From Eretmocerus hayati (lineage: Eukaryota > Arthropoda > Insecta > Hymenoptera > Aphelinidae), in NCBI GenBank assembly GCA_029851415.1, contig CM056742.1, positions 148,805,121 to 148,869,120 of the forward strand: DNA of 64,000 nt, written 5' to 3'. The position numbers and the translations under genes were made by a program. Below are positions 23,147 through 34,086 of this stretch, piece by piece; positions within the stretch are counted from its first letter, which is position 1, and each line of letters begins with the position of its first letter. The notes below the pieces were generated by a model that worked only from the letters and a program-made list of their open reading frames with translations, did not search any database and was not told the DNA's origin.

Positions 23147-23153
23147 TGGCGCC
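23147..23153 (+). other. Primer-binding site, TGGCGCC type
   Basis: TGGCGCCTAGCGTGAG lies four bases past the LTR end. TGGCGCC-type primer sites are usual for gypsy-group elements. It confirms plus orientation. Confidence 0.7.
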
Positions 23154-23279
23154 TAGCGTGAGACCGGCGACCGTACAGCCACGTCGCAATGGTTCTTGGA
23201 TGCCTGGACATCTACGGCCTGGGATGCTCCATTGACATGTGCCATTTTGCTCTGCCTGAGGTTATGTGCGTGGTTACAG

Positions 23280-23810
23280 GAATGAATTCCGAACTTTGCT
23301 GCGACGTCTGCGCTCATCATGGACTTACTCAACAAGGGTGACACCAGGTCATGGACGCCTGTTGCCCAAGCCGCCATGGATTGTCTCAAAGTCGAGTTCA
23401 GCAAGCCGCTGCAGCTTTGTTGTTCACGGACCGGGGGATTGCCGTACGTCCAGGCTGTCCACAGTGACGCCGGCATGGGTGCGGAATTGTATCGCGAAGA
23501 TTCTGACCGTGGCAGGGATGTAATCTCATATCCCTCCGCCAAATTTACACGGACCGAAGCCAACTATCACTCGAGTGAACGAAAAGTAAAGCTTGGCAGC
23601 GGTATGGGCGCTCCGGGAGTACCAGCACCAGCTGGCGGATTCCCGTTTCATCCTGCGTACCGACAATTCAGCACTCACTTGGCTGGACCACGTCAAAGAT
23701 GAAACTGACCCGTTGGGCAATGTACTTCAAGAAGTTCTCATTTGATTTTCAGCTGGTTCCCGGAGAACGAAGTGCCTGACGCACTGTCACGCAGCCCCGG
23801 TCCAGAGGTA
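23280..23810 (+). pseudogene. Gypsy pol remnant: RT connection and RNase H
   Basis: Reading frames here give a connection-like segment (FAATSALIMDLLNKG, W, AAMDCLK) and then an RNase H-like segment (HSDAGMGAELYREDS, SYPSAKFTRTEANYHSSE), which in Ty3/gypsy follow the RT thumb. A frameshift near 23597 moves the RNase H continuation (FILRTDNSALTWLDH) to another frame, and further breaks follow near 23740. The usual first catalytic Asp context (TDAS) reads HSDAG. RT upstream is deleted. Non-functional. Confidence 0.8.
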
Positions 23811-23846
23811 TTCGTCGAACGAGAAGACAATCACGACGCACTTTTG

Positions 23847-23862
23847 CCCCCCCCCCCCCCCC
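23847..23862. repeat. Poly-C run
   Basis: Sixteen consecutive C bases within the pol remnant between RNase H and integrase. It probably arose by slippage and adds to the frame breaks. Confidence 0.85.
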
Positions 23863-23999
23863 GCCGCCAAACCGTCAACGTCACCAGACTTATTTGGCCC
23901 ACGTCGACCGCGACGTTCCAGCTGAGATCGTGCAACAGGCATAGGACGATGCTCCATCGCTGCCACTGGTTCCAGACTGCGTCCTGCAGGACGGACTTC

Positions 24000-25140
24000 T
24001 CAACCACTGCCGAGACCCTTAGCGACCTCGCATCTATGTTCCTCAGAATGCAAGGGTGGCCGTAACCCTGTACTATCACAACCATCCCTTGGTTGGTTAT
24101 CTTGGATCCGCCGAGACCCTCGGGGTCACCAGGGACGTTTGATACTGGATCAAACTCCGGAACGACCTTCGACAGCACGTCAGATGGTGTGAAGCTTGCA
24201 ACGTTTCCAAGGCTTCCAAGCCGCCAGCACTGAGTTAACAGCAACCAAGGCTCCTCCAACGTCCGTGGGAGCAGGTGGCATTGGACTTGATGGGCCCATA
24301 TCCACGATCCAACCGGGGTAAGAAATTGTGGTTACTGACCTGTTCAGTAGATGGTCTGAGGCAATCCTCATTGCCTCCGCCATGGCTAACGCCATAGTCA
24401 AGATGGTGGAAGACGAGGTGTTCCGGAGATGGGGATACCCGAAGGTCATCCTCAACGACAACGCCCAGCAGTTAAAGAGTGAACAGTGGAACAAGGCACG
24501 CAAAACCTGGCAAGTCCAACTGTGGTACACCCCGGCTTACATGCCACGTGCTAACCCAACGGAGAGAAGAAATCATGAGAAGACTCTGCGTCGCCCTCCG
24601 GAACTACTGCCAGCAGCAGGATTGGTACCTCAAGGTCACGGGTATCCTGATCACCATGAGACGTCGATGCAACGACGTAGGCTGTGCCTTGTCCAGCGAA
24701 CTCCTGTGGAACGGCAACCTGGCGTCCCCGGGCAACCCACGCTGAAGATCAACGCAAACAGCGACACACGATTCGAGGCAGACCGACGACACTAAAACCT
24801 CTATGCAAAAGAATTTGACAATCCCGTGTGGTAGGAATTCCACGGGGGTGACTGGGTCTACGCACCCACTGTTGAACGCCGCTGACCACTTCAACGCAAC
24901 CCTCGCCCCAAGTGGGAGGGGCCGTACGAGATACTGCATTGCCACTCGCCTCAGGTATACACCCTGGAACGACCTGGCAGCAGCAAGGTCAAGGTGCACG
25001 TCTCTCAAGTCAAGAGAGATCACATTGCGCCCACTTGCTTCGACCAGTCTAACGCTGAAATATTCGACAATCACGCTGACGCCGAAGCAGAGGACGTCCG
25101 ACTCGCAGCTGATCCGACTCGCCACATCGATCTCCGTAAC
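24000..25140 (+). pseudogene. Gypsy pol remnant: integrase
   Basis: Visible in order: a zinc-binding remnant (YYHNHPLVGYLG, then WCEACNVSK with the CxxC pair), the first catalytic Asp (ALDLMGPYP) at about 24270, a frameshift, then the core in the frame from 24328 (VTDLFSRWSEA) with the second Asp in ILNDNAQQLKS and the Glu in NPTERRN. A C-terminal integrase segment follows at about 24920-25030 (VKVHVSQVKRDHI). All three DDE residues survive, but stops and frameshifts separate them, so no functional integrase can be made. Confidence 0.83.
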
Positions 25141-25606
25141 GTGAGCCACGCAGTCACGGGTCCGGGGGATCCGAAATTCTGGGTACGCCCATAAACTTCA
25201 TCACAGACGTCTCGACCCGCTCCTCAGTCTCGAAAGGAGTCACCCTGGTCGACGCCATCCGGGGTGTTTCGCCATCGAAACACCCCGGGTAACGACGGAC
25301 GCGTTACCTCATGCGAATCGCTCGCTCTGGAAAAGATGACGTGACCGGCCGACGCTGTTCAAAGTAGCACGAGCCCAGGTAATGAGGAACGTTGCCTACC
25401 CATCACGTGCCGAGAGGGACGCCCGTAGACAGGAGCGCAGCAATGTCTCCGAATTCATGAATGACTTCATCGATTGGACAATCACATATCCAAACATATG
25501 GGTAATCAGAATTTCTTAGAGCTACGAATTCATTTGTGAGACCGATAGGAAATGTACGGATGGATGAGTGCAGCATACTGAAGCTTCGCATTTTCCCCGG
25601 GCGATT

Positions 25607-26332
25607 TGACATGCACCAGGGGTTCATTATATTAAGATATTATTACAATATTGGAAACATGCGTTCCCCCTGTATGCGGGTACGGAATTAGGAACCGTGA
25701 AATACACCGATCTGTCCGTCTGTACTGATCGACTGCGGTCAGCCGGTCTGTTCAATCGTGATTGGCTGGTCTGTCCGGTCTGTCGTGATCTACAACGCTC
25801 GACTAGGATCAACCGTAATTACTCGAGGGACGTCGTCACGCGAAGCATCGTCGTCGCACCGAATCAGTCCGTCGCTCTGCCCGACTATCCCGTGGTTACG
25901 TTCGTGTCGCGATCTTGTCGAGGGCCGCGATACTTCTTGTGTATTATTATCCGTGTGTGTGGGTCATTGCGTAGATTATCCACGTTACTAAGCTCGTGCA
26001 TCGGCGATATTGTTCCAAGTGTGATATCTTTTTAATATAGTCCTCAGTGTCATTTTCCCAATTCAGTGCCCGAATTCTTCCATCACCTAAATGTCTCCCA
26101 TTCATTTCCGGAGCAGTGACTTTTGTTCGCGTTGAATTCGTAAACTCGATTCACTTCCAACCTTCCACGCAACGCATCGTTGCACCTCAAATCATTATCG
26201 TAAACTCATTTTGCCCTCGCTTCACGATCGAAGCACGTTCGACAGGAATACCGACCAGGGTTCCAATTGACCGGCCACGCGCCCGACCTTGAGTCGACGA
26301 TCTCACCGAGGGCCCGTGGCGCCTCCGCGTCA
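25607..26332 (+). repeat. Right LTR of gypsy element
   Basis: Starts TGACATGCACCAGGGG and ends CCGCGTCA, matching the left LTR along its length except for a deletion of about 175 bp. Its polyadenylation signal is mutated (AATATA where the left LTR has AATAAA). No clear polypurine tract precedes it. Confidence 0.8.
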
Positions 26333-26859
26333 GCACATGTTTCACAAGATATCTAATTGCGAGAAGGCGGCTCAATCCACGCTCAACGGTTTTATACGCA
26401 TGAGAAACTTTCACTAGTCTGTGGAAATATCGGGAATCTTTTTTCACTAGGAAAGAGTGAGAACCCTCCATCTGTAGGTAGACGAACATGCTTCAATAGT
26501 TAGAAACGTCAAAATAGCGTTTTTCGACTCAAAAGCACTTTCTCAAAAATTTTTCATCACAAATTAGGCCCTTTTTTCATATCGCACCTGATTACGCCTT
26601 TTATAAAAAGTAATAACGCCCTTTTGGTTTCTTACCTTCGGAGACTTAGGCCCTTTTGGGATATGATCTTGGAAATTACCCTCCTGTTTGAACTTTTTCG
26701 ACATGCTGCGCGGGAATAGTACATTACGCGACAAGGACCGAAAGTGTCCCATCGCGGCCCATGGGCTATTCTTGTCCCGAAGTGCGTACACTGTTTTTCG
26801 GTGACACTTGTATCGAAATTCTATGCTCTCCGACACGATGTCGGAGCAAAATGCCGCTT

Positions 26860-27120
26860 CGCCGTACAGCCCGACAAACATTTTCTGGTCTCAAAGTCGT
26901 CTTTTGGACGTCCCCAATCACCTCTGGGACGTCCCCAAAAACGTCCTAAACCCGTACCAAGACCGTCTCATTTCATGCTTCGGGACGTCGAATGCTCGTC
27001 CCGAAGCATGGAAATGGACGTCCCGCACGAGACGGAGCATAAAAAGGTCCCGGGTGGTACGCTTTTGGACGATCCAAAAAGGTCCCGTTCGGTACGCTTT
27101 TGGACGATCCATATTCATGC
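26860..27120. repeat. Dispersed GGACGTCCC-rich repeat, copy A
   Basis: The phrase CCCGACAAACATTTTCTG leads into repeated GGACGTCCC units. The same phrase and units occur in inverted orientation at 33950-34085. Open frames crossing it, on both strands, are side effects of the repeat. Confidence 0.6.
27040..27113. repeat. Tandem duplication, 35-bp unit
   Basis: Two adjacent copies of AAAAAGGTCCCG...GGTACGCTTTTGGACGATCC differ at about three bases. Confidence 0.8.
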
Positions 27121-27654
27121 AGTACTAAATTATTTACTGTAAATATTTGGAGGGTAATACGATCATAGGACTTTTTGGCGAGAATGAGGCATATAGTCAC
27201 GAGTCACACATCAATGAATTGAAATATATCGCGAGCAAAACACAATAATATTAGATCATGTAATTCGTGGGGCTGCACCTCATCCTCACCTCAGAAAGAT
27301 TTGGAAACGTGGTTTATCTGATAATTTAGAAAATGTTATTTACCAAACATACAAAAGAGAATTCAGTCGATGGAAATATGCATACATTACTTGTTTACAC
27401 GTTCAAGAACGATAGAATTTTTGAAACATATTCTTACATATGAGATTAATTCTATCGATTGCATTTTAACTACGAATACAAAACGTAACACCATTTTAAT
27501 TCCACGCGTTTACAAGTACAGGTGAGTTTGTTTACATTACATGGCACAAGCATTTTCGAATGCTGATAAAAGGGTAAGGTCCTTAATTCGTCTATGTTGA
27601 TAAAAGTACACAAAAAAGTTGACTTGTGGTCTTACAAATTTTAAAAATACAATG

Positions 27655-27820
27655 GTAACACGCGAATATACCGAAACGCGTAAAATGAGCATGAATAATA
27701 TATGAGAGTATATAAGTAAATTTTACGCGAGTATACCGAAACGCGTAAAATGAGAAGAGAGAGTACACAAAAATACAGGCAAATTTCACACGAATATATC
27801 GAGACGCGTGAATCGAGAGT
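27655..27820. repeat. Tandem repeat, about 64-bp period, three copies
   Basis: CGCGAATATACCGAAACGCG followed by TAAAATGAG starts near 27661, 27726 and 27789, with the third copy diverged. Each unit contains the dyad ACGCG...CGCGT. It lies 250 bp past the end of the DUF4806 gene. Confidence 0.75.
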
Positions 27821-28067
27821 AGCTTTCACCACCACGACATAGTATGATTTGAGCCTCATGAAGCTTTTGAACATCATAAGACTCTTGTCACATAATAGTG
27901 TAATAATACGTGATGAACGATAAAATTTTTCAACGAATCAAAATGTTCATGTATAGGAATTACATACACGATAGATACCTCAAAATGGTGATACATAAAT
28001 TAGAATGAATAAAAAGAAAATGACGGTGAAAGGCACTTCAAGTGGTGATACATCAGTTTGTCGAAAA

Positions 28068-30187
28068 TCAAACATCGATTTGGTGGTGAAGAGCCATATT
28101 ATTTTTGTTCTCATTTGCAACTCTGCGCGATGCGCGTTTCACCCAGTCTTTCATGACCTTGAAATTACCATGGCGAGTGACTGGTATTTCGACTGCTGGA
28201 TCATCAGGAGACTTGTGACCTTTCCAGTTACTGATGTTAACAGCTGAAACGTAATTTCACACATAAGAGAGTGCTTCATCTTTCAAAATATTCAGAAATA
28301 GAAGTCAGAATTTACCTGACATAATCTCAAAGATGTAAAATTCTCCAATGACAAGCTTTGGGTTTCCATCCTCATCTGGCTTGGGAATTTTCCATGTACA
28401 TTTGCGTGATAGCGTATTAGTCATTGTTCTCTCCAACATCGTTTTAATTGCTATTTTGGGATCGAGTCCTCCTAAGCTCCCCAAAAAGGAAATCTGAAAC
28501 AAAATCAAATTATTATGTGGAAATTGGAAGGAAAAAGAAAATTTTGAGAGTAGGTTTCTTACGTATTGATTAGCTGCTTTTTTATCTTCCTGATTTACGA
28601 GTTCATTCAAGAATAGTAATTCCTCATGAGTTTTACAAGGCAGTGGAGGTAGAAGTGGATAATCTGCTGGGTTTGGTTTCATCATTTTTGGAGGTGACGC
28701 TTTAGATGACGCATTCAATTTAAGCTCGTTTATACCCTCTAAAATCAGCTGCATAGTATGCCTACAAGGAGCTGATGAAAATAGAAAAGAACCAAAATTA
28801 TAACAATTTGTAAACAAGACTCAAAATTGAAATCATTTGAATTCCCACTTGATATGTTATGAGGTGCTCTGGGACATTCAACAAAGAAAAGTGAATATTT
28901 ACTCACCGCAGCAATGTTCAGAATGGACAAGGTTGTGAAGCTCAGAAAGATTAACATCCTTGCCAGCGATAGTGACATTTGGTTGAAGAATCACAATTTG
29001 GCCATCCTTCGCTGGATCATTATTAGTTGGCACTTCATCACGATTTTCTGGAAATTGTTCCTCCATATTGGCTGAGGAATCTTTTTCAGAAACTACACTT
29101 AGATTATCATCATCAAAGAGGTCAGGAGTTTCATCATCTTCTTCAAGACCAAGCTGATTTTCATAATCCATCTGGTCATCATCGACAATCTGAGATTCAA
29201 TCTCTTGAGATACTTCGCTGGAGTTATTACCATCAAACAATTCCTTTGTCCCATCTTGTACATCTTCTGAATCATCATTGAGTCCTTGAGACTCAGGAAT
29301 AATCAATGCAGGTGAAGGAGGAGTGTTCATGGTTTTTTGACCATTCAAGAAAGTTCTCAAATTTATCTGTCCGGAAGCAATTCCTGCAAAAGAAACAAAG
29401 ATGAATGTCTGGGTACATAGCCTGAGGTTCAGCACAGAATAAAACTGAACTTACTGCGTTGTAGTTCATCGAGCTGTTCTTTGGTTAGAGATAAATCGAC
29501 CACGTTCTGCTCATTGACTGCTGGCACTCGAGGAGAGACTAATTGGGCTGTCGATGAAGAATTGTTAGCCACTTTGGTTTTGGCCACTATGCTCCCATTC
29601 TTTTTTGCCAAAGCCTTTGCAGTCTTATATTTGTCAAGGACTTGAGATTTGATTGTTTGGCTGGCATTTGGAATAATTTTTACTTCTGTGGAGAAAAAAG
29701 AAATAGTTAGCTCCTGCTTATCTTATGATCAAGATAATACATTTCAGCGCAATGATGAATTTCTATGTCATGCAAGCTACAGAACACAATGATCATTTCC
29801 AAAATGTGAAACAAAGCTGATTGGAGGTGAATGATTAGAATAACAACCAGAACTAGTGTTCGGCACACTAGGTATTCCAAGATATTGATTATGCTGGAGT
29901 TCGAGGATGAGATCAAGTTACTCACTTGGCTGTTTTGCTGTAGTCTTGCTCTTTTTAGCTGATGATGGTACATTTACGGATGCATTGGCTACTTTCTGGC
30001 TCTCAAGATCATCCAAGATGGATTGTGCACTGAGAATCCTGTCAGCTAGAGGCGATAGCTGGGTTGAAGTGGCCAAAGGTCCTGATAACTGAGTTGAAGT
30101 GGCCAAAGGTCCTGATAACTGAGTTGAAGTGGCCAAAGGTCCTGATAAGTGAGTTGAAGTGGCCAGCGGTCCTGGCCTTCGACTCAT
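28068..30187 (-). CDS. DUF4806-domain protein, six coding exons, predicted 510 residues
   Basis: Seen: coding exons 30187-29926, 29685-29455, 29383-28907, 28771-28563, 28493-28316 and 28243-28068 (TGA). Every junction has GT/AG and phases agree (1,1,1,0,1), summing to 1533 bases. An untranslated first exon ends at 30984 (CAG|GTAAGA) and joins 30209, 22 bases before the ATG. Residues 1-45 hold GPLATSTQLS repeats; 165-323 are acidic and disordered-looking (DDDQMDYENQLGLEEDDE); about 360-460 match the pattern of DUF4806 (PCKTHEELLFLNELV, then GSLGGLDPKIAIKTMLERTM, then CTWKIP). Known: DUF4806 proteins are multiplied in insect genomes, often in transposon-rich places; the biochemical role is unknown. 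Inference: an intact gene, either of a DNA transposon together with the ORF at 31406-33610 or domesticated. Domain assignment is fairly sure, function unknown. Confidence 0.85.
30062..30182 (-). repeat. 30-bp in-frame tandem repeat, four copies
   Basis: Four copies of a 30-base unit encode GPLATST(Q/H)LS at the N-terminus of the DUF4806 protein. Two neighbouring units are identical, which points to recent expansion. Confidence 0.9.
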
Positions 30188-30249
30188 GTTGAGAATGAAC
30201 TATGTGAACCTGTGAAAACAAACAAGAATGAGAGTAGGAAAATCATCCT

Positions 30250-30625
30250 GGAATCTACAAGATTCTCATAGTAGGTTATGTCTGATACACGAGAGGATCT
30301 ATTACATGGGAAGCACTTGAGTATTAGTAAGAATCAAGTAAACGTAAACTGAAAAACCCCTCACATAATGAATTTCCAAGATTCTTACAATAGGTTATTT
30401 CTAATATATGAGCTTTGGGATCCATTACTTAGGAACCACTTGAACAGGGCACTTGAATATCAGTGAGAAGAGAGAGAACGTAAGCTGACAAATCCCTTAC
30501 GTACTCGACTGCATGCTGATTATGATTGGAAACAGTAAGAATAGAGTGAACGTAAGCTGAAAAATTCCTTACATACTCAACTGTATGAATGATTATGTTT
30601 GGAAAAACAGTATGAATGTTTCACA
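30250..30625. repeat. Degenerate tandem duplications in the first intron of the DUF4806 gene
   Basis: Phrases such as AACGTAAGCTGA-AAAT-CCTTAC, TACTCGACTG and CAAGATTCT-A-A-TAGGTTAT recur with spacing of about 75 and 115 bases. They are probably sequence drift within the intron. The repeated GTAAGC motifs resemble donor sites but lie outside exons. Confidence 0.55.
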
Positions 30626-30983
30626 TTACATTGATAAGGTAACCTGTAAGACTTTTGCATTGACTCTCATAGGAATCAGCAATCTCATATCTTGTTGATA
30701 CTCACCCATGCTGTCGAGTATGCGTCTTTTGGCGAAGGCCAGATATTTGTTGGAAGAGGATTAGAAATCAATTAACGAGCAGTGAGATTACAAAATCTCA
30801 GCGAGAGTGCATTATTTGGCGAGAAGAAGAAATGATTTCCTCGGAGATTGCTCCAAAATGCAAGACACGCGGTCGAGAGGTTAGGTTCCCTCGTGGGTTC
30901 ACTAAAATCAAATCGCAATTCGCAATACGAATTGAGCGGCCATGTAAACATCGCGAATAAATTATCAACGTGATTTTTCTTAC

Positions 30984-31200
30984 CTGTGGAGGGAAATCTT
31001 GATGGAGTCTAATTTGGACGCTGGAAATTGGTCGCTGATTTCCGGAGTGCACTTGAAGAAACGTGCACCGGCCGGCATCCAAACTGCATGTGGGCGAATG
31101 GCGGGAATGGCTCTTCCAGCTTATCACCACCAAGATGGCGGCGAGCGCGAAACGGTAGCGCGGTTCAAACAGGTCAACTCAACGCTCAAAAAAGTTTTGT
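30984..31200 (-). other. Putative untranslated first exon / promoter region of the DUF4806 gene
   Basis: On the minus strand CCACAG|GTAAGA at 30984 is a strong donor that can join the acceptor at 30209 (TTTGTTTTCACAG). The 5' limit is not determined. The block is GC-richer than the surroundings (GCCGCCATCTTGG around 31130), as promoters of housekeeping type often are. One short upstream ORF (ATGCAGTTTGG...) ends before the donor. Confidence 0.5.
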
Positions 31201-31405
31201 TGCCAAGTGGATACTCATGGGATGGGCGTATTGGGAAGCTTTGCGAATTGTTTCTAGAAATGTATGAAACAGAAATAGAATTAGAAAAAAATCTGTCTTG
31301 GCAAAATCATGAAGAACCACTCATATATAGGTATAGGCACAGGATTATTTTGTCGAGACAGGAATACGAAAGAACAAAGAAAGGATATAACACGATCATT
31401 ATTTC

Positions 31406-33610
31406 TTAGTGACTATGCATTTTCAAATAGAAATCAATGGAGTATTGGGAAAAAAAGGAAGAATCTTCAAAGTTTATTTGAAACACTTTTTGCTGAATTA
31501 ATTCGACTGAGCATTCGAACAAATCTTCATTCAAGGAATCTGACTTACATATTCCTATTTCTCTAGAATCAATGGGGTAATTTTCGATTGAATAACAGTC
31601 TGTAAACTCTTTGAAGAGAATGAGCTGCTGCCCTGTGCTGGTCTTTTTACAAATGAATTGTATTGAAATCAAGGACCCATCTTTCAAGTAACAACAATTG
31701 TTCGGCACTGAGCTAGTCAAAGTAAAATTTGGAAATTTGATGAATTTATGAGGATCTTCGTAACCTTCAGGAAGCTCAACATTCCTCAAGCTATTGGTAA
31801 TTTTGAAATCAGAAGGATTCCTAAATTCTTCTTTCTTTTTGGCTCTAGATCTTGACATCGCAACAATTGCTTGTTCGTTACATCTATTCATGATTTGAGC
31901 AAGCACCTGATTCCCTTGACGAACATTTTTTCGAACAAATCTTAGATGATTTTCAAAGATCCATGCAGCATAAGAGTCTAAAGTGCCATGTAGCATAACA
32001 TCATCAGGAGAGTGGATAAGATTGTGAACGTTATATATGAGGTTATGTTCACCATATTGAGTTTTCATTTGATCGACATACCTAATGAGCAACTCTTTTG
32101 CATCGGAATTTTTGGTGAAACAGTACTCTTTAGAGCTTAAATATCGGGCAGCTAAATTAAGAAGATTGAAGTGAAGCATTTTTTCAGAATTGATATACTT
32201 AGAGAAAATCACTGGACCAGTATAGAGAACTAGTAAACGGAATTCAGTTGCTTTGAAATAAGGGAACTCTGCGAATTTCCTTGGGCCTCTTCCAAATTCC
32301 ATAGGTGTCCACTTTTTGAAATTTTTATAATCTGTATCTAATTCATTCATCAGATCATCACTACCAACACTTTTGAGGGACAATAAAAAAAGCTTTACGT
32401 GTTTCTTGCCGACGCCCAAATAATAATGATGCATGGGATCTATGGGAATTTGAGTTAAGGGATCTACGACATTGTCGAGCGGGGAAGTTAAATCGGCATA
32501 CTTTTCAGGAACTCCAGCTCTGAAAGTTTGAGCTGTTCGTAAAGGTGCATTGGTCTCGGGAAAAATGCGTCTTCTACCAATATTGAAACCATCCTGAATA
32601 CATCTGCCGCACCTAGAGTTGTGAGGTGGAAAATTCAACAGGAAATTTTTTGCAGGCGTGTCAGCAGAAATTTTCTCTAAAATAACTCTATATGTGATTT
32701 CATTGTAAATGAATCCATTATCTCTCAAATCGATCAATTCTGTAAGAAAATCTCTCATGAACTCGTGAACATCTTCGGGCTTTCCAGTACCATAATGAGC
32801 TCCAATCACAAAAGCTTCCGGGAAAAGTTCACAATGACTCATGCTGCCTAGGATTGTAAACAACTCACTCCTCGAACTTTTTGATATTTTCACGCCATCT
32901 ACGTGGACTGTTAAAAGAAGTATTCTTGGGATAAGTCTCTGAGGAACACATGCAAAAAGTTCCAAAATAGCTTTCAACAAACCATAGTGAGCATATGAGC
33001 CAGATCCGATGGACTTTGTTTGCACGGAATTTGTGGGAGTGTGAAGGAGAGTTCGAGCATCTTTTGGTAAATCACCATGCCCAGCTTGTCGCAGACCCAC
33101 GAGTAATTGTGAAGTGGCACAGAGGCTGATATTATTAGTCAAACTCCATTCCCTGAGAAATGATTTTAGATCGAACTCTTCTTCACTCTCGCTGCTTCCG
33201 CTATCAGACGAGTCAGGATCACTCGAAGAATCTGCATTAGATTCATCGTCAGATTCCACTTCAGACCTGTCAGAATCGGACTGATCTGAAACATCTGTGG
33301 GCCCATTCGACGAATCAGCTGATTCTTCAATTGATAATGCAATCTCATCATGATTATCATAAGATTGCTGCTGATCGTCATCGTTCACTTCATTTCGAGT
33401 TCCGCGCGAATCATCTTCTACAGGAGGAATTCTACCTCCATTATTATTTCTCGCAACTATAATTAGTTCGTTATTAGAAGGAATCACGTTAGTACGTTGT
33501 TCAAAAAATATACGCGCGCCAACTCTATTCAAATCATTTTGAGTGAGTTTTCGCACACGTCTTTTCTGTTGCCACGGTGAGAGGTTAGGATAAGGTTTTC
33601 GAAAGCTCAT
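31406..33610 (-). CDS. Transposase-like protein, 734 residues, intact, intronless
   Basis: Seen: one frame from ATG 33610 to TAA 31406. Residues 1-50 are basic; 60-150 are very acidic and Ser-rich; a folded region of about 150-590 follows; then a C-terminal tail. Conserved-looking motifs: LPKDARTLLHTP (181-192), HVDGVKISKSS (236-246), ADTPAKNFLLN (316-326), CGRC (334-337), IPIDPMHHYYLGV (388-400), FKATEFRLLVLYTGP (452-466), YNVHNLIHSPDDV (526-538), IFENHLRFVRK (551-561). Known: invertebrate transposase-like proteins with VDG...DAPA...YNVH-LxH-DDV...FEN belong to a large family that I associate with TNP2/CACTA-like transposons; placement is tentative. Inference: D238, D317 and E553 could be the catalytic triad. 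The frame is intact, so it is recent or under selection. Neighbour: the DUF4806 gene begins about 200 bp downstream on the same strand. It may instead be a domesticated nuclear protein. Confidence 0.8.
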   Translation of the reverse strand: MSFRKPYPNLSPWQQKRRVRKLTQNDLNRVGARIFFEQRTNVIPSNNELIIVARNNNGGRIPPVEDDSRGTRNEVNDDDQQQSYDNHDEIALSIEESADSSNGPTDVSDQSDSDRSEVESDDESNADSSSDPDSSDSGSSESEEEFDLKSFLREWSLTNNISLCATSQLLVGLRQAGHGDLPKDARTLLHTPTNSVQTKSIGSGSYAHYGLLKAILELFACVPQRLIPRILLLTVHVDGVKISKSSRSELFTILGSMSHCELFPEAFVIGAHYGTGKPEDVHEFMRDFLTELIDLRDNGFIYNEITYRVILEKISADTPAKNFLLNFPPHNSRCGRCIQDGFNIGRRRIFPETNAPLRTAQTFRAGVPEKYADLTSPLDNVVDPLTQIPIDPMHHYYLGVGKKHVKLFLLSLKSVGSDDLMNELDTDYKNFKKWTPMEFGRGPRKFAEFPYFKATEFRLLVLYTGPVIFSKYINSEKMLHFNLLNLAARYLSSKEYCFTKNSDAKELLIRYVDQMKTQYGEHNLIYNVHNLIHSPDDVMLHGTLDSYAAWIFENHLRFVRKNVRQGNQVLAQIMNRCNEQAIVAMSRSRAKKKEEFRNPSDFKITNSLRNVELPEGYEDPHKFIKFPNFTLTSSVPNNCCYLKDGSLISIQFICKKTSTGQQLILFKEFTDCYSIENYPIDSREIGICKSDSLNEDLFECSVELIQQKVFQINFEDSSFFSQYSIDFYLKMHSH

Positions 33611-33899
33611 GATCCAATGATGTTAAATTTTCCAATACACGGTGAAAAATTCCTCCCCTGATTAGTATCTCAATACAATAGAATAATACTTAGCTGCAAA
33701 AAAGTCCAAATCTCCGGGAAATCACTGATAACGCCTCAGCTGCGTTATAAAACACACGCGTGCAAAATATAATATGCGGCAACATCATCGATCAGCTGAT
33801 ATTAATCCTCACACCAAAAGAACGAACCACTTCCCGGCCCTCCGTGCACGAAAATATCGAAATAAATTTGATCCCCTCGAGGACTTTCATAAGACCACA

Positions 33900-34085
33900 T
33901 TTAGAATTCCCGCGTGGTCATCTGGGAATCAATCTCATCTCGAGACCACTCGAGACGTCCCCGGGACGACTTTGAGACTACTTTTTCAGGACGTCCACGC
34001 TGGAACCGATTTTGGATGGATTTTGGGACGTCTCTCAGACGGGGACGTCCCGGGACTTTCTGAAAAATGTTTGTCGGGAGGTTAG
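33900..34085. repeat. Dispersed GGACGTCCC-rich repeat, copy B
   Basis: GGGACGTC units and the terminal phrase AAAAATGTTTGTCGGG are the inverted counterpart of 26860-27120. The two copies thus flank the transposase/DUF4806 block in opposite orientation, 7 kb apart. Confidence 0.6.
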
Positions 34086-34086
34086 A

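Larger units (their letters stand above)
22224..26332 (+). mobile_element. Decayed Ty3/gypsy LTR retrotransposon
   Basis: Two related direct LTRs (22224-23142 and 25607-26332) enclose 2.46 kb of pol remnants. The primer site TGGCGCC follows the left LTR by four bases. The order of remnants is RT connection/RNase H, integrase zinc region, integrase core and integrase C-terminal domain, which is the Ty3/gypsy order. Gag, protease and the RT palm/fingers are gone, and the remaining frame is broken by frameshifts and stops. No target duplication is visible. The LTRs differ at many bases, so the copy is old. Confidence 0.88.

Noticed and set aside
26918..27200. Several overlapping open frames on both strands
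   Set aside because: They lie over GGACGTCCC and 35-bp tandem repeats, overlap on both strands and contain no motif, so they are repeat artefacts.
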